Virus record (IMG/VR): IMGVR_UViG_3300031601_000022
Span: 1 to 28,142 of that record
DNA: 28,142 bases
From: a virus
Reading direction: 5' to 3' (one strand)
The translations under genes were made by a program, and so were the position numbers. The notes beneath the pieces are model-generated. The model did no database searches. It saw only the letters and a list, made by a program, of their open reading frames with translations, and was not told the DNA's origin. Within the stretch, counting starts at the first letter, position 1, and every line of letters starts with the position of its first letter. Shown piece after piece: positions 8,961-18,000 of the stretch.

Positions 8961-9656
8961 ATGCCTCTGCTCGGACAGGCAAGTGGCGGATGGACGGAAT
9001 CCAGCAGCGCGTTGCGCATCCTGAATCTCGGGATTGCCAACTCCATCGGCGTGCTGACGGATGACTCGTTCACCCAGACCAACCCCCCCATCGTGACCGG
9101 CGCAACGACGGTCACAGCCCAGGTCAACCAGACGCTTTCGGGCGTTCTGAGTGGCTCGGTCTGTTTCGCTCGTGGCGACGCGGGCGGCGGGACCAACTTC
9201 ATCGGCGGCCCGGCTGCCCTTGGCACGAACAACGTCAACATTCTCGGAGTCTTCATCAACTCCGCGAATGGCAATGCGTTTGAGAACACGCCCGGTACGG
9301 CGTCCGGCAAGGGGCCTTACGTCTCCGGCCAGGGCACGTTCGGCAACACGCTGTTCGAGGACAAGGTGCTGACGGCTGGTAACCAGGGCAACGCCCTGAC
9401 GGCGTACAATGTCGGTCAGGCCCTCTTCGCTAGTCACAACGGTTACCTGACCAACATGATCGACGCTGACTACGCTGCGTCCTCCGTGGAGCAGTTGTGG
9501 GAGAACGCAATTGACTGCACGGCTCTCTTCAGCGCCATCGGTGTCGCACCTGTCGGCACACTGACGGGTCAGATGAATCTTCCTACTGTCATCGGCATCG
9601 TCAAGATGGTCCCCGATGCAACCCAGGGCGATCTGGTCTACGACCAGCGCATCTGA
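8961..9656 (+). CDS. Probable head decoration / capsid-stabilising protein
   Basis: This encodes 231 aa. The start ATG 8961 has GGAGG at 8950-8954. The sequence is rich in Gly, Ala, Thr and Asn with beta-strand character, few charged residues and no transmembrane segment (GKGPYVSGQGTFGNTLFED; ending GIVKMVPDATQGDLVYDQRI). It sits 12 bases upstream of the major capsid gene and shares a strong RBS pattern with it. Small beta-rich proteins encoded immediately before the capsid protein are typically decoration or cement proteins, so the role is inferred from position and composition. No catalytic motif is seen. A minor structural protein is the main alternative. Confidence 0.7.
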   Translation: MPLLGQASGGWTESSSALRILNLGIANSIGVLTDDSFTQTNPPIVTGATTVTAQVNQTLSGVLSGSVCFARGDAGGGTNFIGGPAALGTNNVNILGVFINSANGNAFENTPGTASGKGPYVSGQGTFGNTLFEDKVLTAGNQGNALTAYNVGQALFASHNGYLTNMIDADYAASSVEQLWENAIDCTALFSAIGVAPVGTLTGQMNLPTVIGIVKMVPDATQGDLVYDQRI

Positions 9657-9668
9657 CGGAGTACCACG

Positions 9669-10541
9669 ATGAGTGCCACCAACGCTGTGAAGCAGAAGAT
9701 CATCGGAGAGTACATTCGTACTCCGCAGGGCCGCGCCAAGCTCGCTGCCTCGATGACCCAGCCCCTCCGTACTCGGCGTGACTACGCTGCGGTCGGCCGC
9801 AAGACCTTCTTGGTCGAGCAGCTTCCCGACGGCGCGCTGCCGATCTACGACAAGGACCCCGATGTGACGGCTTACGTCGTGGGTGAGGAAGGTCAGAACA
9901 TCCTCGCCGTGACCAAGCCCAGGCGTGTGATCTTCCCGCTGTTCGAGATCGCCTCGAACCCCGAGATCCCGCTGACCCAGATCAAGGAGCGTCGCTTCGA
10001 CCTGATCGAGCGTTCCCAGGATCTCGGTCGCGTCCAGATCCAGGCCGCTGAAGACGAGCGCGTCTTCGCCGTCCTCGACTCCGTCGCCACCGCTGGTTTC
10101 GACTCCCTGCCGGGTCAGCTCAACGCCGACATCCCCGTCATCGCCCCGATCTCCGGTGCGGTGCTGGCCGATGCGTTCGCCCTGATCGAGCGTCACGACC
10201 TCCGCGTCGCCCGTATCTACATGAACGCCCGTGACTACGCGGACATCCGCAAGTTCGGTCGCGACATCCTCGACATCGAGTCCCAGGCTACCCTGCTGAA
10301 GACTGGTCTCCAGGGCGTCATCTACGGCGCGAACGTCGTCACCAGCCGCCTCGTGCCCAACGGCACGGTGTACCTCTGTTGCGAACCTGAAATGTTTGGC
10401 CGCATCCCGGTGCGTACCGAACTGACGGTTCTCTCCGCAGACGATCCCAAGCGTCGCATGATCGGCTTCTCGATCTTCGAGAACCTGGGTCTCGGAGCGT
10501 ACAACCCACGCGGTCTCGCCCGGCTCACCGTCACCCGTTAA
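9669..10541 (+). CDS. Major capsid protein (HK97-fold type)
   Basis: This encodes 290 aa. The start ATG 9669 has GGAG at 9658-9661. The layout resembles HK97-fold capsid proteins of large phages. A helical basic N-arm (KQKIIGEYIRTPQGRAKLA) leads into an E-loop-like region with conserved GALPIYDKDPDVTAYVV. A long spine helix follows (DLIERSQDLGRVQIQAAEDE), then a P/A-domain (NARDYADIRKFGRDILDI), and the protein ends with GLGAYNPRGLARLTV. It is the last gene before a strong terminator and has the even, GC-ending codon use of a highly expressed gene. No delta domain separate from the N-arm is obvious, which fits scaffold being supplied by the upstream acidic gene. Confidence is high on the role and lower on the exact family. 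Confidence 0.87.
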   Translation: MSATNAVKQKIIGEYIRTPQGRAKLAASMTQPLRTRRDYAAVGRKTFLVEQLPDGALPIYDKDPDVTAYVVGEEGQNILAVTKPRRVIFPLFEIASNPEIPLTQIKERRFDLIERSQDLGRVQIQAAEDERVFAVLDSVATAGFDSLPGQLNADIPVIAPISGAVLADAFALIERHDLRVARIYMNARDYADIRKFGRDILDIESQATLLKTGLQGVIYGANVVTSRLVPNGTVYLCCEPEMFGRIPVRTELTVLSADDPKRRMIGFSIFENLGLGAYNPRGLARLTVTR

Positions 10542-10554
10542 CCCGTGTGGCAAT

Positions 10555-10574
10555 AGGGGTTTACCCGAACCCCT
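10555..10574 (+). other. Small hairpin sharing a motif with 8771-8782
   Basis: A 7-bp perfect stem (10555-10561 with 10568-10574) with a 6-base loop lies right after the capsid stop and before the main terminator. Its left side is within CAATAGGGGTTT, the same 12-mer seen in the hairpin before the decoration gene. It may protect the capsid mRNA 3' end. Confidence 0.35.
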
Positions 10575-10578
10575 GAGC

Positions 10579-10608
10579 AAAAAGCCTCCGTGAAAACGGG
10601 GGCTTTTT
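10579..10608 (+). terminator. Intrinsic terminator after the capsid gene
   Basis: A 12-bp stem (10579-10590 with 10597-10608) has one G-U pair and a 6-base loop. Its 3' arm ends in TTTTT. The A-run/T-run design makes it able to work in both directions. It closes the head operon. Confidence 0.88.
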
Positions 10609-10661
10609 CTATGCCTCAATCCGGCCAATACAGCGGTCACATCAACACACCTAAACGGTGC

Positions 10662-10690
10662 TTGACAGTGTGGTATGGGGGCTGTATATC
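10662..10690 (+). promoter_or_regulatory. Sigma70-type promoter for the endonuclease-methyltransferase gene
   Basis: A perfect -35 TTGACA (10662-10667), a 17-base spacer and a -10 TATATC (10685-10690) lie just upstream of the RBS AGGAGG at 10697-10702. The 5' leader would be only about a dozen bases. This is the clearest promoter in the window and it serves a single gene. Confidence 0.85.
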
Positions 10691-10708
10691 TGTGTTAGGA
10701 GGTGGGTT

Positions 10709-12667
10709 ATGGTGGACGGACTGGATGCGGGTGTGCTTCGTCGTTTGTATCTGGATGAGGACCGGACAGAGACTCAGATTGCGGAAATGTTTGGTACCTA
10801 TCAGGTGAAGGTGGGCCGTCTTCGTCGTAAGTGGGGTATCCCTACCAGAACCAAAACAGAGCGGGTTTCCGGCGTCCTTCCGAATCCAACATCTCAGCAA
10901 GCAGGCATCCTTGTGGGTTCTCTTCTGGGAGACGGGTGGATGAGGGCAACGAGTGACCTCGCGGCGGGATTTGGTGAGGGTCACTGTTTGAAGCAGAGGG
11001 CGTATACGGATTGGAAGGCTGACATCATGGAACCCTTCACCTCTTCTCGCCATTCGGGGGTCAAGGTGGACCATCAGACAGGGCGTACCTTCCACAGTTG
11101 GTCTTTTTCCACAACGTGTTGTTCCCAACTGCGGCCTTTCTACGATGCGTTCTACCCACCTCCATCACGAAAACGGATGTTCCCATCTAACCTTCCTGAT
11201 CTGATGACGCCATTCATCCTGGCCGTTTGGTACATGGATGACGGGAATCTCGGGACGGGATCCCACCCGCGTATTGCTTTTGGATTGGATGACCTGAGCT
11301 TGAAACGCGGGTTGTCGGCTCTACGGGCTCTTGGGCTGAAGCCCAAGGTTTATGGGGAGGGTTCCAATCGGGCTATCCACTTCCCCAAGCAGAGGATGAA
11401 GTTCCGTGCGCTCATTGAACCCCATGTCATCCCCTGCATGGCTTACAAGATCCCGTCAGAGACGGAGCGTATGCGGGGAGACCGGAACGCCCGAGATTTG
11501 ACGGCACCAAAAGCGAAGACTTTGTATGACGGGGGCATGTCGGTGGCTCAGATTTCCAAGGCTTTCGGAGTGGGGGATTCGACCGTCAAGAGGAGGCTTC
11601 AGGCGGCGGGTACCACGATGCGGAAGTCTGGCCCCAAGAAGAATGGGCATCAAGTGGAGAGTGCGAGCATTCTTCTTAGCGCCCCAGAGCCTTTGTCCGC
11701 TGATGATGTTTTCCGGGTGCTGCGGGGAACCCCTTTTCCTGTGGCCCCTCCCTACAACCATGACGACGCTTTGAAGGCTTTTCAGAAGGTGCGGTATGCC
11801 CCCATGAACACCGATGGTGGTCTTGTGGGTCCTGTTCGTTCAGTCGGATCAGCTTGTTGTTCGTCTTTTTTCCCTAACCGTTATTCTGCCCGTTCACGGT
11901 GGTCGAAGCACTCTGCTTTTGAGGCATGGCATGACGAAAAGGAGTTGCGGAAGGCTATCCGGTTCCAGCTCAAGGTTGGTGACCCTGTAGTACCTGCCAG
12001 GGTGCTCAAGGCCATCACCATGAACTGTCGAACTCCATCGGTGTTCCGCCCTACGGTGGCGCGGCTCATTTACGAGACCTTCTGCAAGCCTGGGGATCGG
12101 GTGTGGGATCCATGTTCCGGGTATGGGGGGCGATTGATGGGGGCTGCGGCGGTTGGGGTGCAGTATGTCGGGACTGACGTGGAGCTTGCGACTGTTGAGG
12201 GGAACCGGAGGCTGGCCGAGGCACTGGGGTATTCTTGTGAGATGCACTGCATCCCAGCCCAAGACTTTGTGCCTCCCCCTGTGCAACTCGTGTTCACGTC
12301 ACCACCCTATTTTGACCAAGAACAATACGCGGGCGGTCAGCAGTCATGGCGGGATTTTGAGACTTTCGGGGCTTGGGTAGAGGGGTTTCTGCGGCCTTTG
12401 GTGCGGAAGGCTGCGTCAGCTCTCACGGAAGGGGGGCACCTTATCCTGAACGTGGCGGACATTCGGAATCGCAAAGGGGGGGTGTTCCCCCTGGTTGCCC
12501 GTACTCAAGAAGTAGCTCTTGAAGAAGGATTCCATTTGGAAGCCCGGTGGGAGATGAAACTCCCTAACTTGAACCGCAAGAAGACGGAGCCGATCCTGGT
12601 CTTTGGCCTCGACAATCAGCAGGCGACTTCAAGAATGGGGGGTTCATCACCCTCGGAAACCGGGTAA
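10709..12667 (+). CDS. LAGLIDADG homing endonuclease-DNA methyltransferase fusion
   Basis: This encodes 652 aa. The start ATG 10709 is set by AGGAGG six bases upstream; an in-frame ATG at 10658 would overlap the promoter. Order of parts: an N-terminal helix-turn-helix (TETQIAEMFGTYQVKVGRLR); two LAGLIDADG motifs, GILVGSLLGDG (66-76) and FILAVWYMDDG (169-179), each with the active-site acidic residue; a second HTH (SVAQISKAFGVGDSTVKRRL, about 273-292); then an AdoMet methyltransferase with motif I DPCSGYGG (467-474) and motif IV TSPPY (530-534). SPPY motifs mark N4-cytosine or N6-adenine amino-methyltransferases. Motif I precedes IV, so it is not the beta order. LAGLIDADG enzymes cut long sites to spread their own gene, and a linked methylase could protect DNA. 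Promoter and terminator on both sides make it a self-contained insert. An intein is unlikely because no splice junctions are seen. Confidence 0.85.
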   Translation: MVDGLDAGVLRRLYLDEDRTETQIAEMFGTYQVKVGRLRRKWGIPTRTKTERVSGVLPNPTSQQAGILVGSLLGDGWMRATSDLAAGFGEGHCLKQRAYTDWKADIMEPFTSSRHSGVKVDHQTGRTFHSWSFSTTCCSQLRPFYDAFYPPPSRKRMFPSNLPDLMTPFILAVWYMDDGNLGTGSHPRIAFGLDDLSLKRGLSALRALGLKPKVYGEGSNRAIHFPKQRMKFRALIEPHVIPCMAYKIPSETERMRGDRNARDLTAPKAKTLYDGGMSVAQISKAFGVGDSTVKRRLQAAGTTMRKSGPKKNGHQVESASILLSAPEPLSADDVFRVLRGTPFPVAPPYNHDDALKAFQKVRYAPMNTDGGLVGPVRSVGSACCSSFFPNRYSARSRWSKHSAFEAWHDEKELRKAIRFQLKVGDPVVPARVLKAITMNCRTPSVFRPTVARLIYETFCKPGDRVWDPCSGYGGRLMGAAAVGVQYVGTDVELATVEGNRRLAEALGYSCEMHCIPAQDFVPPPVQLVFTSPPYFDQEQYAGGQQSWRDFETFGAWVEGFLRPLVRKAASALTEGGHLILNVADIRNRKGGVFPLVARTQEVALEEGFHLEARWEMKLPNLNRKKTEPILVFGLDNQQATSRMGGSSPSETG

Positions 12668-12760
12668 TCTAGGTAGATGAATTCAGAGGTTGTAGATGAA
12701 GATCGGGATGGATCAGGAGGTACTGGCTCTGGGAATCGAGAGACTAGATTTCAGCCGACT

Positions 12761-12806
12761 ACAAACCCACCGTAGGCTCCCCTTGGGGATGCTCGGTGGG
12801 TTTTGT
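12761..12806 (+). terminator. Intrinsic terminator downstream of the fusion gene
   Basis: A 12-bp outer stem (12761-12772 with 12794-12806, one bulged T) encloses a smaller CCCC/GGGG inner hairpin. The 3' arm ends in GGGTTTTGT. It lies about 95 bases after the stop codon and isolates the insert from the genes that follow. Confidence 0.8.
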
Positions 12807-12904
12807 CGTTTAAGAACCCCTCATCTTAGTTTTCTACCCCTACTCCGATAGACCCTGCATCACTCTTGGGTACTAGGTAGACCAGAGGGAACAGCGGAGT
12901 CGGG

Positions 12905-13141
12905 ATGACCATCCGAGACCACCATGTGAACTGTGAGGTATTCGTACCCCCCGAATTGGCGTTTGGCGTGTTCGCTAATGCCTTCCGAGTGGTCGATACG
13001 GATGATGGTCGTTGTCGGTTGGAGTTCCTGGTTTACTCCGAGACAGGTCATCAGGCGAAAGTGGTCAGCAAGGTGCCTGTTCGCAAGTCTTTCTTGCCGG
13101 TGATCAGAGACCGCATCCTGACCTGTTTGAAAACCCTGTGA
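12905..13141 (+). CDS. Small conserved phage protein, paralog of the gene at 25793
   Basis: This encodes 78 aa. The start ATG 12905 follows GGAG at 12895-12898. The pattern NAFRV...LEFLVYS...AKVVSKVPVRKSFLPVIRDRI aligns through its length with the 94-aa protein at 25793-26077 (NAIRI...IDFIHYS...AEVVRRVRVHEDTLVSIKDRL). The shape is two or three beta strands and a C-terminal helix. There is no enzymatic motif. It is the first gene after the endonuclease insert. It is probably a small virion or assembly protein; the function is unknown. Confidence 0.78.
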   Translation: MTIRDHHVNCEVFVPPELAFGVFANAFRVVDTDDGRCRLEFLVYSETGHQAKVVSKVPVRKSFLPVIRDRILTCLKTL

Positions 13142-13224
13142 TCAGGAAAACAAAATGAGGGGTAAAGTTTGCGAGTATCCAACCCCCTGATGGGGTCAGC
13201 ATCTCCAGACGGAGGATCGTGTAG

Positions 13225-14574
13225 ATGAGCAGAGCATTCAAGCGTGGGACTTTTTACGCCTTCCGGGCAACGAACAAGATCCACCTCGGTAAGTACGAGA
13301 CCGACATCTTGGCGAACGATGAGTTTGACTACGATGGCCATGTGGTTCGTTATGCCGGGATGGAGTACGCCGTCCCTCAACTCCGGGGGCTGATGGGTGA
13401 TTGGTTCGTGCCTATTGCTGACACGACGACCCGCTACAAGTCGAAGCCCGCTGGGGTCAAGGTCAGTCACGCGACCCCGGAAGCTCGTGAGCGTGGTGAC
13501 GAATTCACCATGGAAGAGGCATCAGAGGAGGAAGCTGTCGTCGGAACGATGACAGAGCAGACCGCTCTTCGTAAGGCGGCTGCAAACGGCGACCATGACC
13601 GTCTGGCTGAGATTCGGGCACAGCGGCAGCAGCGCAAGGCGGACATCGGCATCGGCACCGTGCCCATCGACTCGAACCCGAACGCCCCGCCTCCGCAGAA
13701 TGCTGCCGATGTGGACGCCGAGGTCGAAGCGGCTCTCATGGACCGTGTGCAGCAGACTTTCATCCAGGCCCAGCCTGCCCACTCTGCGGGACAGCAGCAG
13801 GCGGTCATCTCGGGTTCCGAGGCCAACAAGGTGGCAGAGGCCAACGTCATCAATCAGGCTCGCATCGCCGCCATGGCTGAGCACTTGGAACAGGTAGACC
13901 CCCGCAAGACCCGCGAAGAGATGGGTGGCCAGCGGCACAGCGAGGCGTCTTCGGGTGGCCGTGCTGTCCGGGGTGGCAGGTTCCAGGTGGTCGAGCAGGA
14001 CGACGGACAGGTCGTCGGCAAGTACAACTTCTCTGCCGGTGCCGCTGTCGGTCGTGAGGGTGAGACCGCTGATACGGTCAAAGCCGTCAACGTCGCTACG
14101 ACAGGTGGCAACCTTCCGGTGCAGGCAGGTCGTGCTGTAGCTTCGACCCCCAAGCGAGGCAAGACGGGTGCTCAGGTCATCAATGACCCGGCGACTTTGC
14201 ACGAGCCCCAGGCTGTCCGTGCCGTGTCCACCACACAGGTGCCCCGAGAGGGCAACGTCGGTATCGACGAGATCCGCCCTGGTGGTGCTACGGGCGACGT
14301 GGACGTGACCATGACCGGGGATGACCTGGAGTCCTTGTTGCCAGGGGCAGCGGTCGCCGGTCGTGTCGTCCAGAAGAGGCCGCCACCCCCGGTCATGTCC
14401 GAGGATGAAGAGATCACTGAGATCGTCGATGGCTGGAGCACCAAGCGGAACTGGCAGAAGCGGGTGCAGGAAGCTGTGGAATTCTACGGCGACTGGCCTG
14501 AGCTTCTGGATGCCATCTGTGCCATCGAGTCCCCCAAGGTTGCAGAGCAGATCCGCAAGCGTCTCGCCAACTGA
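13225..14574 (+). CDS. Structural protein with disordered centre (449 aa)
   Basis: The start ATG 13225 has GGAGG at 13211-13215. The first 75 residues look folded (FYAFRATNKIHLGKYETDIL, then MEYAVPQLRGLMGDWFVP). Residues of about 80-395 are low complexity, rich in Ala, Gln, Glu, Gly and Val (AHSAGQQQAVISGSEANKVA), and probably extended or disordered. The last 50 residues form a compact helical domain (STKRNWQKRVQEAVEFYGDW). The low-complexity part could be a linker or a substrate for the prohead protease. No enzymatic motif is seen. A minor head or head-tail protein is inferred only from its place in the structural block. Confidence 0.8.
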   Translation: MSRAFKRGTFYAFRATNKIHLGKYETDILANDEFDYDGHVVRYAGMEYAVPQLRGLMGDWFVPIADTTTRYKSKPAGVKVSHATPEARERGDEFTMEEASEEEAVVGTMTEQTALRKAAANGDHDRLAEIRAQRQQRKADIGIGTVPIDSNPNAPPPQNAADVDAEVEAALMDRVQQTFIQAQPAHSAGQQQAVISGSEANKVAEANVINQARIAAMAEHLEQVDPRKTREEMGGQRHSEASSGGRAVRGGRFQVVEQDDGQVVGKYNFSAGAAVGREGETADTVKAVNVATTGGNLPVQAGRAVASTPKRGKTGAQVINDPATLHEPQAVRAVSTTQVPREGNVGIDEIRPGGATGDVDVTMTGDDLESLLPGAAVAGRVVQKRPPPPVMSEDEEITEIVDGWSTKRNWQKRVQEAVEFYGDWPELLDAICAIESPKVAEQIRKRLAN

Positions 14575-14639
14575 CTCCTTTCGCTGATCTCCCTATGAGG
14601 GCCAACTGGTAGGAGGCCAATGCCTGCCAGGAGGACCTC

Positions 14640-15041
14640 GTGCCCCACAAAACCGCTAGTAGTCAGGCTTCCTGGGCTCTCATCACTGAGGGGGTCGCAG
14701 GAGCCCGTGTGGAGGCACATCGGCTCAAGCACATCATCAATCGTGCGATGAAGCTCATCGAACAGTCAGAGCACAGGGAACACATCCACCAAGTTGCTGG
14801 GGATCTCATTCTTGGGGCACCCCGTCGGTTGGAGAAATTGGAGATTGACCTGGACCGCACATCTTTGGCCCTTGCCAAGATGGGCCAGACATTCCTCGAA
14901 GCCCGGCTCCCCCTGCACGATAAGACCGAGGTAGATGAGGCGACTACACCGGCTTTCGGTGGGGGCGGTCATCGCTATGGTGCAGAGGAACGGTTGGCAA
15001 TCCGGTATCTTCAGGATTTTTTGCAAGATGGGGATGCCTGA
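14640..15041 (+). CDS. Small helical phage protein with C-terminal RLAIRYL motif
   Basis: This encodes 133 aa. The start is GTG 14640 with GGAGG at 14630-14634; the frame is closed shortly upstream by a TAG. Residues 10-90 are helical and charged (ARVEAHRLKHIINRAMKLIEQ, then PRRLEKLEIDLDRTSLALAK). A Gly-rich linker (FGGGGHRYG) leads to RLAIRYLQDFL at 118-128, which matches motifs in the topoisomerase-like and zincin/SWIM proteins. The stop codon overlaps the start of the next gene (TGATGA), so the two are translationally coupled. Function is unknown; it could be a partner or adaptor of the large downstream protein. Confidence 0.8.
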   Translation: MPHKTASSQASWALITEGVAGARVEAHRLKHIINRAMKLIEQSEHREHIHQVAGDLILGAPRRLEKLEIDLDRTSLALAKMGQTFLEARLPLHDKTEVDEATTPAFGGGGHRYGAEERLAIRYLQDFLQDGDA

Positions 15042-18000
15042 TGAAGCGTCTCGAAGCTGATCTCAACCCGTCCCTTGGGTGGCGTGGCGGTCCTTGCAGG
15101 GTGGTCGAGCGCATCGAAACGGAGGTGCGTAGCCCACGGATGCGCGATCTTCTGATCGAGAAGGTTGAGCACGGTGAGAAGTTGACGAACCCCGAGGCTG
15201 CCAAAATCTACTCTATAGAGATGGACAAGGGCGGCGGGTTTTTCAAGGCTATCAAGATCACCTCCCATGCTCAGTACCGTATGGACCAGCGTGGCATCAC
15301 GGTTGGCGATCTGCGGGTTTCTCTGGCCAACTACAGCAAGCAGCTCCTCAAGTGGAAGAATCAGCAGGCTTGGGAGTGGGCCGACTTTTCACAGCAGACT
15401 ATGCGTCGCAGTCCTGTTGAGTGGCTGGACAAGAAATTGGGTGGTCTGGAGATCATCCTTGTCAATGAGCGTGGCACAGCGGTCATCATTTCGACTTACT
15501 GGAAGGGGATCTCTGATCCTCGCCCCAAGACTTGTCCTGTTCGTTCTCGACAAGCGGCGGTGACTGTCGAGGAGATGAGCGGGTACAGAACCTTCGTGAA
15601 GGACCCCACGCCTACGAAGTCGGACACTGGGGACACGAGTAAGGACAACGGTAAGTATCCTACCCGTGCTCTACCGTCCCCGCCTTGGTCTCGTAGCAAG
15701 CCCACCAAGGGGCCTACCGTCTTGAACGGGCCGGGTGAGTCCGGTTCTGACTCCAGCGGGACGGTCCACAAGGACAAGGTTCGGACCAAGGGTGTGCCCG
15801 GGGGCCAGTACCCTGGCGGTAAGACTCACCCTGATACCCCGTACAACAACACGGGCATCACGCCAAATCGGCGTCCAGGGATGACGGCTGACGGCGACTC
15901 CCTGCTTGAAGATGGCTGGGACTACGAAGAAGACGGCGACATGAGCGTCGAGGCAGGGATGTACCCGCCTGCCTATCCTGGTGCGAAGCGTCAACGTGCT
16001 CAGAAGGGCAAAGCAAAGCTCTACTTCCACAAGCGGTACATGCGGACCCGTGGCAAGGCAAAGGTTCGACAGAACCGACGGCACAAGCGGCTCAAGAATA
16101 ATGGCCGTTACAAGGCTGATCGTGAGCGTCGTGAGAAGAGGCCAGAGCGGTTCGAGCGTCGTCCTGGCGGTGGTGCTGTCAGCATTGCTCAAAGAAGCCA
16201 GAAGCAACGCGACAAGAAGAAGGACACGCCCGAGAAGAGCCGTCAGGATAATCGGACGAAGAAGGCTTCCTTGCCGATCCCGTTCTACCACTACCCCACT
16301 GAGATGTGGGGTGACATCATCGAGGTGAGCCCTTGTGGGTTTATCCACTTCGAGCTGGATGATGACGGTCGGGGTGTGGCCGAGTTTGATACCTTCTTTG
16401 ACGAGGTGGTCATTGACGAAGACCGTCTCGACGAGCTGTTCGAGCACATGGATGAGGTGTTTGAATTCTCCGATGGTGATGATCGTGACCTTGGCATTCC
16501 TGATGATGACGATGATTCCATTTTTGAATCGTGGGTCATGGGTCGGTTGCCCAAGGTGGCTTATGCGGGCTTCCGACTGAGGCGTCGCCCGGAGAATAGG
16601 CGTCACAAGCAACGGGGCGAGGATAAGGCCAAGGCGAAGCAGCGGTACAAGCGGAACAGGATGAAGTCGAAGGTCCAGTCCCGCAAGCGGTACAAGCGGC
16701 TGAAGAAGAATCCTCAGTTCAAGAAGCAGCAGGCAGTTCGTCGCAAGCATCCAGAGCGGTTCAAGATGCGGATGGGCGAGGTGTTGACGGCTCCTGAGAT
16801 TGCCTTCGTGCTGGAGTTGGACGGGCGGTTGGTGCTGGCTTACGTCCGCAACATCAGCGGGATGACCGGATTGGTTTCTTTCTACACGGTCGAGCCCAAC
16901 CGTCGGATGTTGCAGTCCATGCCGGTCAGGGTGCTCCTCTCCATGGCGACGTTCCTTTCCGTAGAGGATGAGGACGCCATGTACGAGCTGATCGACGCCG
17001 AGGTGGGTGTCGAGGCATATGGCGGCCCTGAAGAACTCGACCAGAACTTGGTGAACCTCTACACCATCGAGTCCGAGTTCGCTCATATGCGGGAGAAGCG
17101 GGATGGGGTCGATGAGTACGACCACCTTCTGCGTGACCCAACCGACGATGACTTCTACTACGGGGCGGTCGTCAAGCTCGCCAACGAGGTCATAGCCGAT
17201 TTCTTGCGTGAGCAACGGCCACCGCAGATGGATCCAAACACCGTCTACGACCGTGCCAACGACCACAACAAGCGGCAACGCCATGACCGTCTCCCGGGTA
17301 CGCCCGGCCTCAATGGGCCTCACGAGAAGGAAGTTCACGACTCGAATCCAGGTAGTCGGGTCTATCCGAGCGGCAAGGATCATGTCGAGAAGAGTGCTGC
17401 AAGGGCCATCTACCTTCCGAAGCCGAGGATTCGGAAGGTGTCGAAGGAACTTGTCACTCTCCTGCTGCGTCGTGTCAAAAACGATGACAGCCCCGTGGGC
17501 AACGTCAAGAGTCTGGTCAGGACGGCCATCAATCTGACCCGTGCCGACGGGGAGGAGATGGTGGTGGCCATCATCGTCCGGTCTGGTGTTGGCCGGGGGA
17601 AGCGTCAAGGCTTCGTGTCCAGCGGTGGTGCCGGTGTGCTCAAGAGCACAGGCCAGCCCCTTGCTTTGGTCCAGTTCGATGGGCGTTATACAGGAGGGGA
17701 TGTCCACCTGTCGGTGAGCGGGTCCACTGCCTTAGAGGACATGATCTTCGGTGTCTTGATCCACGAGTTCACGCACGTCGCAGACCCCAGTTTGGTGCCG
17801 TCCACAAAGGGTGGCGAGGTCCAGTCACCTGATGACTGGGACGCTTACCACAACAACCCGAGTGAGGTGAGGGCGTACCTGCAAAACATCGTTGACGAGT
17901 TGCAGCGGTGGTTCCAAACCTGGGACAAGAAAGAGAAGGTCTTTGGGCGAAATGCCCTCCGATATGCCCTGAAATCCAGCCGTACTTGGAAAGATGTCGA

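Noticed and set aside
10709-12667. Intein in the methyltransferase gene
   Set aside because: No N-terminal Cys/Ser splice block or C-terminal HN-(C/S/T) junction is visible. The endonuclease region begins at the gene's own start codon.
12687-12768. tRNA-like or tmRNA-like fold (GGTTGTAG ... CTACAAACC ends, 82 bases)
   Set aside because: The end pairing needs a bulge, there is no T-arm consensus and no anticodon arm can be built. The 3' side belongs to the terminator stem.
12695-12850. Small open frame starting MKIGMDQEVLALGIE
   Set aside because: It has only a weak SD and runs through the terminator hairpin, and its second half is Leu/Pro/Arg shadow-like. A real micro-peptide cannot be excluded.
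14620-14745. 41-codon frame with a strong SD (AGGAGG) starting ATG 14620
   Set aside because: It overlaps the better-supported GTG 14640 gene in another frame and its translation is Arg/Ser-rich and shadow-like.
15671-17707. 678-codon open frame on the minus strand
   Set aside because: It lies wholly opposite the large zincin/SWIM gene and has no SD. Its Leu/Val/Arg-rich composition is expected for the complement of GC-rich coding DNA. Similar antisense frames at 8901-10640, 7305-8762 and 1120-2352 were rejected for the same reason.
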